DNA of 64,000 nt from Xiphias gladius (GCF_016859285.1 NC_053402.1:7473531-7537530), one strand, 5' to 3'. Positions 34,542 to 47,320 are shown, counted from the stretch's first letter. Program-made: numbers and translations. The notes: generated by a model not told the origin, from the sequence alone.

Positions 34542-37096
34542 ATGAATATGTCCTTTCTATCTGAGAAGCACAAATCCCATTTCCCCCTCCTCCTACTCAT
34601 CTATGTCCCTCTCACCTGTCTATGCCAGACAACCAACGCCAGCTCAACCATACCCACAATGAACACCCCAACCACTTCCTCTCTATTCTCAAATGTTACT
34701 TCACTGAAGGGTGTGCCAGGCTGCGGCACAGGACTGCACCCCATCTATAGGTACCTGTGTGACCGCCGGGCAGCATGGGGGATTGTATTGGAGACCTTGG
34801 CCTCTTCAGGCTTCCTGTTCAGCATGATTCTCCTCTTTGGCCTGCTGCTCTGGTCCCTTTGGATCTGTATCTCATCCCAGCACCAACGCAGTAGTATTGG
34901 AGGCACAGTGGCCTGCATGTCCATGTTCTTGTTGGCCACAGCAGGGATCTTCGCCACCACTTTCTCCTTCATCATCCATCTCACCCCTCAGACCTGCACC
35001 ACCAGAATCTTCCTCTTCAGCGTGCTGTTCTCCCTGGCCTTCTCCTGCCTGCTGGCTCGCTGCCTTGCCCTGCTGGGCTTCGCTGCTGCCCGGGGCTGGG
35101 GAGAGCCTGCCCTTGCCCTGGGTCTCTTCACTGTGCAGGTTATCATCTCCACAGAGTGGCTGATCCTTGTGTTGGTTCGGGACAAGACGCCTTGCGAGTA
35201 CAGCCAGGAGGAATTTGTCATGCTGCAGATCTATGTCCTGTGCCTCCTGGCTATCAGCTTGATCCTCTCCCTGCACTTCCTGTGCCGCTCCTGCTCCACA
35301 TACAGCTACAGCTACACAGGGCCCACCAACCAGCAGGGGAGGGTACAGGCCATTGTCCTCTGCCTCACACTGCTGCTGTCCACCTGCATCTGGGTGGTGT
35401 GGATCACTATGCTCACCAGGGGAAACCCTGAGGTGGGCCGCCGGCCACAATGGGACGACCCACTGCTTAGCATTGCATTGGTGGCCAATGGCTGGGTGTT
35501 ACTGATGGGGCACGGGTTGTCCCAGGTTGCCTTCCTCTGCAGGGGAGAAGCCAAGTCCAAGGATAGCCCTTTGAGCTTCGCCGGCTGGACCAGCCCCAGT
35601 GCTGATATCCCAGGACTGGGCAGCCAGAAGGAGGGAAAAGAAAACAGAAGCTTTGAGACTGATGGTGAGAACAGAAGAGGTGAGAAGCTGTCCTCATTAG
35701 CCATATATTGAGTGAAGCTTAATTGAAAGATTGTGAATTATTCTTAGGACTAAACTAGACAAGGGACAAAAAATAATTGTGGCTGCAACTAACAATTATT
35801 TGAATATAAATTAATCTGCCAATTAATTTTTTGAGGAATAAACTGTTTTGGTCTACAAAATGTCAGAAAACAAAATCCCTGTCACACATCTGAGAATCCA
35901 AGGTGACTTCTTTACATTGATTGTTTTGGCCAAACAACAGTACGCAACCAAAGATATTCAGTTTACTATCATAAAGGATGAAGGACTAAAACCAGTAATA
36001 TTTACATTAAAAAAATTTTTTTTAATGGTTTAAATGATTAATTGATTCTGGAAATAGTTACAGATGAATTTTCTGTTGATCAACCAGTCAATTCATCAAG
36101 TCATTGTTTCAGCTCTAAAAGTAACAACATCTCATCAAAAGGAGCTTTTTAATGTCAATAATGTTAGCTGTAAATACTACCGCAATGATGACAAATGTAA
36201 TGTAATAGGAGTATAACTTGTCTTGTAGCATTTTTTCTACCAAGTCAATGATATTAAAGTCAGACTACAAAACTTTTTCTGAATAACAGCTACAGTGGCC
36301 ACAAGTGACAATAAAGGAATGATGGTAAATGACAAAACAGTAGCACAGAAGTAGAGTATAGCAATAGCACAATTTGAGAAGAGCCAGGCACTTAGCAGGA
36401 CTCTAACGTCACATGCACAGCAATATCTATCTAGTTTGCTAATTTTAGCTAATGTTAGCTGCCATAAGCTAGTGGTCATGCCAGACCAAGTAAGGCATAA
36501 TAGCAAAACCTCTGAGTATATCATATTGAACAAGGCTGTGTTTTACTGCTTATAAATTCAGCATTTACAGCAATTCCAGATTCACTGAATGACATTCTGT
36601 CTATTAAAATATAACAGTAAGCCAAAATGAATATGGAGCCTGTGTCCAACTTCAAAAAATGAATTTGGCTATCAGTCAGCTCAGCTCTCACTGTGGGCCT
36701 ATATGATGAACAGAATATAATGAACCAATAATTAGCTAACTGTATCACATGTCTCCCTTAGGCAGGAGAACTGAGCCAACACTGCGGTCACCGTATGAGT
36801 CTGGATTCTCCATGACAGTGAGTAATAAACCATTAGGATTAACAATCTGACTCCACATACTGCGCAATTAAGCACCGTGACCTTTTACTACTGGAGGCAA
36901 TTATAGCTAAGTTATATGGTAAGGTTGATGAAAGCGCAGTTTATCATTGGTATTAATTGCAGTGACATGATGAATGCGTGATTAGATGTTTCTGTGTGTG
37001 TTTCAGGAAATCGACCCTGACAAAGATTACACCATTCCTCGCCCTCAGACCACCAACTACCGGGAACCTTATGATGAATATTATGGACATGACTAA
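34542..37096 (+). CDS. GPRC5-family orphan seven-transmembrane receptor, 3 coding exons
   Basis: Class C group 5 (retinoic acid-inducible type) orphan receptor of the plasma membrane. Coding exons are 34542-35679, 36762-36817 and 37007-37096, with GT-AG introns; 1284 nt, 427 aa. Signal peptide about 13-28; N-glycosylation sites at Asn32 and Asn51. A short ectodomain ends in the family motif GCGTGLHPIYRYLCD (60-74) before WGIVLE. Seven helices lie at about 80-109, 122-146, 155-180, 189-211, 225-248, 268-291 and 307-331. FSCLLA, STEWLI, WVVWI and PQWDDP are GPRC5 signatures. The ectodomain is too short for a ligand-binding Venus flytrap. The tail carries SPYESGFSMT and a tyrosine-rich last exon (YTIPRPQ...YDEYYGHD) resembling GPRC5A more than B or C, while the loop before TM7 is GPRC5D-like. 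Member assignment is left open; human GPRC5A/D lie on 12p near MGP/PDE6H. ATG at 34542 follows the acceptor; an ATG two codons on is also possible. Confidence 0.93.
35779..36116. mobile_element. MITE-like element in GPRC5 intron
   Basis: A left end 'ggctgcaactaacaattattt' and a right end whose complement reads AGAGCTGAAAC give degenerate inverted termini. The interior holds 'ggtctacaaaatgtcagaaaa' and 'caaagatattcagtttacta', which are landmarks of a very abundant fish element. About 338 bp, with no coding capacity. Confidence 0.75.
36120..36750. other. Intron 2 remainder of the GPRC5 gene
   Basis: AT-rich intronic sequence after the MITE. No extra exon is supported. Confidence 0.5.
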
Positions 37097-37389
37097 AATC
37101 CTATTCATTTTCTGTCTGATGAAACTAATACCATAGCCAAAGCTGAGAACGACCCAACTCCTGCACTAATCTGTACTTCAAAATATGATTTTCTATGTTT
37201 AATATTTTTGAGCAAATGTAAATATTTCTGCGTAGTGTTATAAGTAATGTCAGTAGGATGTGAAATCCTCTGCTCCGAAGAGAAGTAAGAAAAAAAGACT
37301 CAGCAGTATGATTCGTCATCGAGGCTGGATGAGTTCAGATAGTCTAGCTTTTTATTAGTGGGAAATTCACATCACAAATACTTAGCGGA

Positions 37390-37835
37390 AATAAATCTTT
37401 ATGATGGTGTTTGCTAGCCTGAGATGGTATATAATAGCCCTGAGGTGATAGAGGAGGTGTGAAACCATCACTCTGAAGGTGCCAAACTGCTGAGCAGAGC
37501 AGAGGCATCTGTGAACGGTAGAGAGAAGGGATGAAAGGAGAAGGAATGAGAAGAGAGGAGAGAAAAAACAGAGAGGAGAGGAAGGGAGATTAGATGAGAT
37601 GAGACAAGACAGTAGGAGGATAGGAAAGGAGACCTGTCAGCCTGTGGGAGGCTTGTGCCATCACCGATTAACATCTTCATATTCAAAGTTACATTACAGT
37701 AGCTAGAGGCTGTGCTGCACCAAAAACAATAGATGTGTTCCGTGTACATAAAAAGATACGAGCAATACAAGGTATGCCTCTTCTCAGTAACATATATTTT
37801 AATTTTTATATATTCTTGTGACAAATGTCAATAAA
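37390..37835 (+). promoter_or_regulatory. Candidate polyadenylation signals of the GPRC5 gene
   Basis: AATAAA lies at 37390-37395 and 37830-37835, about 0.3 and 0.73 kb past the stop codon. Either could end the mRNA. The next gene, RBFOX, runs toward it on the other strand. Confidence 0.45.
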
Positions 37836-37849
37836 AGGTTAATCTATGA

Positions 37850-39330
37850 AAGCCCAGACTTGTTTGTAATACTCTCACACAACCTTTGCTTCTCCCACTC
37901 ACAATCTGCACAAATGGCATACCAAAGACCACTCTCTCAATCAGACTCTCCCAGAATCAGTGCCATGATCCAAAGGCACCTGCTGCAAATCGGAGCCTCA
38001 ACCATACAGGGAGCAGAGTGGTAGTACCAAAGTTAAGCCACCAGGGGGCAAAGTCTGGGCATACCAAGTCAGACTGACCTGCTCAGGCTGGATGAGAGAT
38101 AATTAGTCAGAGGTGCTAAGTGCTAATTAAAGAAAAAGATTTGTGTTTAAGCATTAATTGTACTACCAAAGGCTCTTTGGCCCTTATTCTTTACACAATA
38201 GCCTAGAAAAGCAATATTATTAAAGTCCGCCAACAGGGTTGATTCAGTTTGTGATGGTCTGTTCTGCACTTATTTATTTGTCCTCCTACAGTGGCATGTA
38301 TGGACTCTGCAATCGACAAAGGTCAATTCCTCAGTCCAATAGATACAATCTTCACACATCCCCCTCCTATCAGACGGCCTTCAATCTATTCTTCCAATTA
38401 GTCCGACTTCAATTACTCACAGGGAGCATGCCATTAAATTGCCAATTGGCCTCTTGTGCATTAGTGCAATTAGCAGGGATATGAGGCTTCTCATCACATC
38501 CAACCCATTTACGGCCATTAACTCCAGATGCAATTACAGATTGTTCCAGATTGTTCCCCTTGGCAGCAATAAGAACATTGGAGGCGGTGGAGAAGCTTAT
38601 CATGCAGTAGATTTAGTCTGGTGGAACAAAAGTCAAGAGTTAACACCAATGCAACCCAGCCGAGCGGCATTAATGTGTGCAATTGTTGCCTCCATCAATC
38701 ATATCACTCATACTAATGCACCACTGAGAAGTAAAAGATTCTGAAAAATTTTGTTTCGCCTGTAATCAAAAGGTTGCAACATTCTTCTTACCTCCTATAC
38801 CACGTTTAATCAAAAACAGGTCTCCTTTATCTCCTTCTGGTATAGGGGCTTTGTACTATTTAAAGCAACCTTTCCTCTGATTGGATAACCTCATTCCAGC
38901 CAAACAGTGGAAAGAAAATGATAAGACTCAGACAATCATGGGAAGGAAATAACATAATGGTTACCAGCTCCAAAATCAAGAAACATATCTGGGTATGTGC
39001 TCTATCAACTCCTGATAACCATTATGTATCAGTTCTTGGGACAACAATGTTAAACCTGAGGAAAGCACGGGACACAGGTAATAAGTATCCAAAGACCAGT
39101 ATAAAAACCAAACAGTTTATTTATTATATACATTCAATAATAATGACGAGAATAAACAGAAGGCAGACACAAGGATGGCAAAATAAAACATTGTGAGAAA
39201 ATACATGTCACTTATTGAAAAAAAAAAAATCACTTGAATAAATGAGCTTTTAAGAGCATGTGACATAAAAAAAACCAAAAAAAAAAAAACCTCCACATGC
39301 AATTCAAACCCATTCATTAAATCCCTGTAC
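37850..39330. other. Intergenic DNA between convergent GPRC5 and RBFOX genes
   Basis: No exon is supported. The part at about 38380-38720 is less AT-rich and full of 'caattagc', 'gcaattac' and 'taatgtgtgcaattg' words, which is homeodomain-site-like texture seen in conserved non-coding elements; conservation cannot be tested here. Two overlapping AATAAA on the minus strand at 39116-39125 could end a very long RBFOX 3' UTR. Confidence 0.35.
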
Positions 39331-39339
39331 AAAAACTCC

Positions 39340-40080
39340 CACTGGGTTGACTTGAGCACAGTGCAGGGAGTCGGGGTCAGCGGCTGAGGATATCTTTTGG
39401 CCTCCCTGTCGTTCCAGCACACCTCGGCGGTTTTTTTTTCAGCCTTGCAAATAAGATGTACTCCTATTAGAAGAGACGAAAACAAGCAAAAGCAACCCGC
39501 AGAAGTCGCTGCAGCTGCACCACAGTCGCTGCTCGACCAAGATTACAACTCGACACCAGGCTCTGCCAACTGGACGAGTGACGTGGAGATGTTGCTAGAG
39601 GAGCATCACTCTGGGCAGGTTCACCATAATACTCTCTACCAGCCTCATCTCTGCGTAGAATTTTTTTTTTTTTTTTTTTAAAAACAGACGAGTTTGAGGC
39701 AGAATTATCGTCTGATGCGCCAATGTCGTCATTGTTATAATTTTGAGATTTACTTTCATTATAAAAGCAACCCACAGGGGTCCAGATATACCAAATTAAA
39801 CTTCGCACATCTGATACGACTGGTGATTACCGCGACGACCACAGAGTCGCAGAGCAGAGATAACCCAGATTATTGAAGCGGACCGAATCGGCTTCCACAG
39901 AGCGACTGGGGGCCACTTGCCTCTCCCCTCCCCACCCGGACACACTGTACTGGACCTTTACTGAGATTCCTTCGTCACTCCTGCCACCTCGCATTACATA
40001 ACCTCCGCGTTCTTTCTCCCCTCTTGCTGTGTAAACACCCCGTCCTGCTCCTCATCTTCCTCCTCCGGCACTATGATTTG
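39340..40080. other. CpG-containing block of unknown role
   Basis: Compared with its surroundings this segment is GC-rich with many CpGs (for example near 39365-39580 and 39820-40070). It includes an acceptor-like 'tttttttttcag' at 39431-39442 and an open plus-strand frame from 39397 to 39681 with 'AEVAAAAPQSLLDQDY' and 'NWTSDVEMLLEEH'. A 19-base T run follows at 39661. I do not recognise the frame; it may be a CpG island, an unmarked exon or a retrocopy. Confidence 0.35.
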
Positions 40081-40084
40081 AATT

Positions 40085-42820
40085 CATGCACAAATGAAAA
40101 GATTCTCTCACTGACACCTTTCCTCTCTCACAAAAGCATGCATAGCAACACTTATGATAATACTTGTAAGGGATAATAGTAACACAAAAAAGAGGTAATG
40201 CGCGTCGAAAATACTCATTGGACCTACTGCACACAGTTTTCACAATCATACAAAACAACATTACCCCTCCTCACACTGTCCGCTCCACCCTGAGCGCACT
40301 GTATCCCCCTGGAAAAAATTAAAATAAAAGAGACAGGGGGGGTGTTCTTTTCCTGTCAGCTAATGATTAATGGCTCAGCTTCTCACCTTCACCATCACTG
40401 CCACGATGTCCCTTGCTTAAGCACCCACACTTAGTTTCATTGTTCAAAAGGTGGCCACTTCGGCATTGTGTGGACGTTTCTCTCCCATTTACTTTGCCTG
40501 TAATTTGGCCCTGCTGGCAAATGCAATTCAAAATAGCCTCTCGTGCCTACCTGTCTTTCTGCATATCCCTCATGACTCCATCTATTCTGATTTCCCTTGT
40601 CTAGAGCAAACACCTCTGCATCTACAGCCTGTTCATGTGTTAATTAAGGAAAAAAAATGGAGCAAATCAAATTTCAGAATTCCCAAATTGCTGCAACCTT
40701 TTAAACATTTGCTTTTTTTTTTTGGAGCTGCAATGAGATTTCAACACTGTACTGAAAAATACAGCTTCAACCCACAGATAAACAATATAACAAAGTAAAA
40801 GGCAAAAATCAACCACAAAAATAAGAAATACATCAGGACCAAAAATGTGCTTTCTTCAGTAAAATCTTTGGAACCAAAAAGGCAAATAATAGCAATAACA
40901 AATAGTGAGAGTATATGGAGATGTAATACATAGGACAGAGACTTGGTGTATAAATTGTCTGCTTGCCAGTCCTTTTATGATGCCTTCAAACTGACTGGTA
41001 AAGAGAACTTTAAAACTATTCAGAGCAAACACTCCCAGATAACATGATAGAGGATTTAAAATTACAAAATGATGTGGACAACTACTGAAAATAATGAATA
41101 TAAATAGACAATTCTCATTACTTCAAGACTGACTACAACGTCTTTGTTTGAACGTGCTCACTGCATTCTAATCTGGGCTGTTCTGTTGGGATCTACTGTT
41201 CTGCTGAGTTGAGATCATACAGTACTTCCATGCATAGAAGAGCTCTGCCTGAAGCCTGTAGGCATAAATATCTCAATTGGCCAGGAGGGATTCCCGTTTG
41301 GCTGACTCGCAGATGATTAGTTTCCCACGTGGGTGTTCCTGCTTCAAATCTGCTTTGCCAAATCTATTTCATTTGTGTTTGACAGTTCTTTGTCCATCTG
41401 ACCCCTTCATTCACTACAACGCTGCTACAGCTTGTATGTCTGATGGTTTAGTACGCAGAAAGAAATGTACCGAGTCCTTTTTTGGAAGAAGTACTATGAG
41501 AGCAGATCAAGGTTGAGCCTTTGAGGGGAAGTGCACAGAATTCTCAAAATGGACATACATACAGGGTCAGTTTACAGCTGAAAGGGGTAGAAAGTCATTT
41601 CACATCCCATCTTAGTGTTGCACTTATAGTAATAAATGGAATATGTGTAGACCAGCAGTAAGGAAAAATGGTCACTAAAAGTAAGACAGTTTTGACTCTC
41701 TCTCTCATATATATATGTCTATATATATCTATATCTATATAGATATATATACACACATGTACATATATAAAATGACATGTCTATGCAACTTCTTATCAAT
41801 GGCAGCAAAACTGAATCTATGAAAGAAAAAAACTGAGGTAATGCAGAAAAAACAAAGTCACTCGTTTTTTTTCCTTGTCATTATCACTTTTTTAAAATTC
41901 TCTTTTTAAACAGTTTTTGTTTTCTTGTATTTTCTTGTACACTTGGGGGAAGTTGGGAAATGTCGGAAAATGACAAAAACAAGAGACTTTTTCCCAATGT
42001 CTTGATGTTCATAGTTTGCTGTTACCAGGACAACAGTAGTTTCTGTCAGTCAGATGCTCCCAAGTTCCTTCAAACTGAATGTTCGGGATTCCAGCTTCAC
42101 AAAATAACAAGAATAATTCCTACATCCTCTGGATTGAGCAGCCAGAGTTTGATTAATTTTTTTCATTATTATACCACAATGTTAAGCCAGAGGGATGTCT
42201 CTGCTGTGAGAGGGTAGCTTTACATCAATGTAGTGTTTAAAAACATAAGTACCTTTTTTAGTAATGCTGTGCAGTGACAGTTCTATCATTCTGTGCAGGT
42301 CAACACTAAAGGAAAATGTAAACTAGAGGAAACCGTATACTTGGTGTTGAATGTTAAGTATGTATATATAGGTCTGATTAGGTCTTATAGGGCAGTGGAT
42401 ATACTGTAAGTTCAGCGAGTCTTAGGAAAAAGGTTTGTAGTGTTCAGGATCACATAGGAACAGCAGTCTCTCTCCTTCCAGTTCCCATAGTGTTTCTAAG
42501 AACCATCCTAAATTGTGCCACGTAGATCAAAGTAGTAGGCTCCAGCTTTCTATGTGGGAAACACTCCTGGTAGTATTTTTTTCCATTGTTTCCATGTCAG
42601 CAACAAACAGAAGAGTACAGAAACAGAGTTTGAGTTGATGATGCGGCAATGGCCTCTCTTGCCACAAAACAAAAAAAAAAAACAAAACAAAAAACAAAAC
42701 AAAAAAACACATGAGTTGTCACTATAGTCTGCCTGCAGAAAACTGGAGGGGAGCTCCTGTCAAACAAGGAGCTTGAAAAAGTGTTTTGGAGCGATGTTAA
42801 ATTCCTTGGGTTTGATTTGT
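40085..42820 (-). other. Likely 3' UTR and downstream region of RBFOX
   Basis: AT-rich sequence downstream of the RBFOX stop codon (42825). RBFOX mRNAs often have long 3' UTRs, so much of this may be transcribed. It contains an AT-rich self-complementary patch at about 41705-41755. No other gene is supported, and the end of the transcript is not defined. Confidence 0.4.
41705..41770. repeat. AT-rich (TATA/TCTA)n simple repeat
   Basis: Alternating 'atatat' and 'ctatat' units with a near-palindromic centre ('ctatatctatatag'), followed by 'acacacatgtacatata'. It could fold into a hairpin in single strands. Confidence 0.8.
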
Positions 42821-42824
42821 GGTT

Positions 42825-45800
42825 TTAGTAAGGAGCAAACCTACTGTATCCTGCCCGGTATAAACTGGCCTGAAAGAGACAGAAGGATCAACAGTCATAT
42901 AGTGGAAAAAATGAAGTTATAGCTACATATTGCTGTTGTGAAAAATCTGGGAAAAATCTAGAGTTTTTATATAAAATATAGTCTACACATGGTAACACTA
43001 CAAATCCACAAACTATACATTTATTGACACAATTGTGACCCAGTTCCAGTGCAATGTCTTGCAGAGAACACACAAGCTAAAGCCCCACAGTGGACCCAAG
43101 GAAGTGTTTAACATAGGCAGTCCCTTTGCGTAACCCCCTACTGTGTAATGTACAACTGCCCTCTTAAAAGTACAATGAATTTATTTTCTCGTTGTTTTGC
43201 AGAGATTGTGTCAGTTTCTCACCATGGCTCCCACTCCATAAGCAGCAGCAGCTGGAGCTAAAGCGTGGTATGGATCTGTAGTGTACACCCGGCCATAACT
43301 AGCAACACAAACAGAAAACACAGTAAAAACTCATTTGAGTTAAAAAAAAAAAAAAAGGACAAAATGATTAAAAGCTACCTTACTGATTTTGTGACCAGTA
43401 TTCGAGCTTTTATGCAAAGCTTTATGAGTGGGTCCCCCTTTTTTTTTTTCACGTGCACGCATGAGGACACAGGTTTTTGCGCTATTCTACTCATCTACAG
43501 GTAGAGGTAATAAGTTAAGAAATGCACCAATCTGACCAGCAAAGGCAGGAAAGAAGAAGACTGCTGGCAAGTAAACAAAATCAGGTTTGCAAATATTTTA
43601 TGGGGAAGGAAATGCATTCAACATTTTTTTTAGACTTCAACAATACACACAGATTGTGTCCACACTAAGCTGGTTACATGTGTAAACATATTTTTCTCTC
43701 CATTTCAGCCCTATATCCAGACTAAATCAGTGTTTTTCTCACCTAAAAGTGAGCGTTTTCTAAACGGCTTCCAGACTGTGTTAATCTTAAAACAGTGGCT
43801 TGGTGTTTCAGTGAGCGTTTCAGAAAGCTGCATATTGAGGGTCGGGGCCTGCGTGGTATTAAAGTTAAGAAGGACTTTCTGTTGCCATCATAAAATAATG
43901 ATTTAGTTTTGTTGTAAGCCACAAAAAGGGAGAGAAGAAGAACAGCTCTAGCTGTTTATCTGTTGTTCAGATGTTTGACTTTGGGTAGAGGTCTTTAGAA
44001 AAACAACCTGGAGACACTAGGTGGACGAAAGTCATTCTCGTCATGCGTTTTGGTGAATAACACTTGTAATAAATAGAAACTTTATCTTTTACAGAAAACT
44101 CAAGAGGGCACCTTCAAGCCAAGTTTGCACTTTGTTGTCCTTTAGTAAGTTCATTTCTTTGTGGTTTATTATATATAACTGTTTCTCCTGATCCTACGTA
44201 GATATTTAAAGAAGATACCATACTTATTTAATTCATTATAAGAGTTAAAATGATTCCATGACGAATGCAAAAATAATTTTATTATATTAAAATGGCTCCC
44301 TGATCATGTTGCCATTAAGGTAACTTTTGCACAGTATCTAATCTTCTCTTATACAAGATTACCTTTTCATGCTTGAAGTCTTGCTGGCTTTTACTGTCAA
44401 TTTATCCATTTGTATCTATCCATTAATACTATGTTATTGAGTATAAATGTCCTGATATGTCTCCAAATTCTATTACCAGTATTCTCACTCTGTTATCAAA
44501 GAATCATGGTAAACTGTAATGTAAAAACCACCAGCCTTGGATTCCTCTGTAGCCTATCCTCAGCCAATCACTTCTACTAGAGAAAACCCAGAACTGAGTC
44601 CTCTACCTCAAATCTGTACTGAAACTGATTCTTGACAATACAGACGAGCTATACAGTCTGAAACCTAAGCAGATCTGTTGTATAGCGAGGTGTGTGTGTG
44701 TGCGTGCGTCTGTATGTATGTACCTGTCACTGTAGGCAGCAGCTGCTGCAGTTGCTCCAGTTACGGCAGCTGGCTGGGCGTAGCGATAGGCGGCGGCGGC
44801 GGCAGCAGCAGGGTAGCCTCCCTACAGACACACACACACACAACAGAACTTAGTCACATGTCTCTGAGGAACAAGACACCTGGACTAAGGTGTGTAAATG
44901 AGAGGGGAGGGGGCATAATATAGAGATGCAAAATACTGACATTTAATGCTGAGAAATACTTGTCATATTTGTAAATATTTGTGACTACCTTCAAAAATGT
45001 GTATATAACCAGCCTTTCTAGGTAATTTTTAAATAAATTCTGTAGATATTACACCATGAATACTGTATATTTTTTCTTTATATAATAATTTATGCATGAT
45101 CAAAGGTATTTTGAAAATAGCATGAATAATTATGGATAGACTTTTGAAATACTTTCCCTTGTATTCAGAAAATAATTTACAATTTAAATTTGTCAGTTAG
45201 AATAAAGATAATAAAGTATGTTTCAGTATATTGCATTTCTCTGTGGGGAAAGAAGGAGGTGGAGTGGTGTTGAATATGGGGCAAGAAGTGCTTCATCAGT
45301 GAGACAGAAAAAGGAAATTGGACTGTGGAGTTTGAGTTAGATTGTATTATTATCACTACAGGAAGAAAGGAAGCAAAAACAGTGGACGACAAAATGTTCG
45401 CACAGTTTACGTCATATAGAAACCTCATTGTCTTGTCAATACAAAAGATTCAAGTAATGAACAGATAAGTCAAGAGAGCACCTACAGTTTGACAACACTA
45501 AGGGATGCTAGAGTCTGACATATTTATGGCAAAAACAACATTTGATATTATTTGTGTTCAGGAGAAAGAAAACAGAGGAAGATGGGAAAAAGTCACACAC
45601 AAACACATCCACACAAGCCTATACTGACACTAAAAATCATCTCCTCGAACTGAGACTGCATGCATGACCCAAATGACAATTAAAACCTACTGGAAAAAAA
45701 AAAGAAAAAGAAAAAAAAGACATGACTGCATTTGGACCTGATCAGAACAGAGGCAAAGCAAAGCACAACAGAAACAACCCAGCATTCTCCGAGACGCCTG

Positions 45801-47168
45801 CAGGACATGGAGCAGAGGCGGAAGGATGGGGAAAAAAACGGGCTTATTAGAAGGGAGACAGAGCAAGGCTTTCTGGGTGAGTGGAGGGAAAAGAGGACAT
45901 GGAACAGTAATACAGTATGTCTGCATGCAGCAGCTGATCAGCACATGCTTCAGTCATCATCCTGGTAGGGGTCAGGGTGGTTAATTCAGTAAGAGACCAT
46001 GTTCTCTGTTTCAACTTGCAGGATTTTAGAGCATCTCACACCCCAGGCTAACACAGACTGGACCTTTGCTGCGAAATGGTAGCCTCCAATTTTAAAGGAA
46101 TGCAAGAAACCTTTAGTTTATTATTATTTATTTTTTTTTATTTGTGAAATGTAGGTGTATTGTGATTTTAGCCAAAATAAGGACGGGTGTCATATTTCTC
46201 CAAAACAAACAGACAAAAGAGACCAGGCTCTCTTTTGAAAAAACTGGAAGGAAAAATATACACTAGGTACAATTTAGTAGTTTAGTAAACAAACAAACAA
46301 AGCTCTTCCCCCAAAATAAAAAAAAAATGCACATTTCAGTGAGTTAGTAGAAAAATAAAGCAAAATTCAAAGTAGTGGAAATTTATTTATAACAACTAAA
46401 AGACAACATGTTCCAGATCAGATCAGAAGATGATTCATAAGATCAGAGGAAGTAGTACAATAAAACAATGCACACTGTGGGTTTGGTGTTGAGTTGACCC
46501 TACCTGAGGCAATCTGGGACTAAGGACTGAGTCCTGAAACACTAGTCTATAGAGAGAACAGAAACAACCGTTGTCAACCTGGATACACACACACACATAC
46601 ACACACACACGCACGCACACGTACACACTCTTGTACATATGTTCTCCCACTCATACACTGATGCATGCTGCCGCATCCGCCCACAGAGCAGCCTTTGTAG
46701 TGGTGTTTGAGACCCTCGATCCTATCATTAAGATTTCACAGCTCTCCTGTTTTCATTTTTAAATCAATACACTCTATTTTGACCCAAGTTGTGTTCAAAT
46801 GGCATAATAAAGGATATTTTTTGTCACAACAAAAAATACCGAAACAATAAAGGATCATAAAGGATCTTGTCTTAATTTGTGGCGTGTTGTGCTTGTATAC
46901 AGTTTTTCTTTGTGGGCTCATTCAACTTTATGTAGGCAGCTCTGTGCAGGGCATGACTAGACGCACATGCAGAATCACCCCCAGAGGAAAAAGAGCAGGA
47001 GAAAGGTGTGAGGGGAGGGACAAAGAGTTTGTCTCGGTGCAAGGTGAGTTTACTTACGTATAGGTCTGCAGCTCCGTAAAACCCATCTTGATACACCACA
47101 CTGAGGGAAGAAAATGATAGGAGAGACAGAGAGGGGAAGCAAGGTAAGAGGGAAAAGGGGGATGGTGT

Positions 47169-47216
<48 letters not shown>

Positions 47217-47270
47217 GGGGTGCACGGTCCCAGAAACCAGAGTGGATAGAGGTCACAACACAGCAAGGGG

Positions 47271-47320
<50 letters not shown>

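Noticed and set aside
34872-35450. 192-codon antisense frame within the GPRC5 coding exon
   Set aside because: It is a shadow of the GC-rich receptor exon; the sense frame has clear family motifs and splice structure, the antisense has none.
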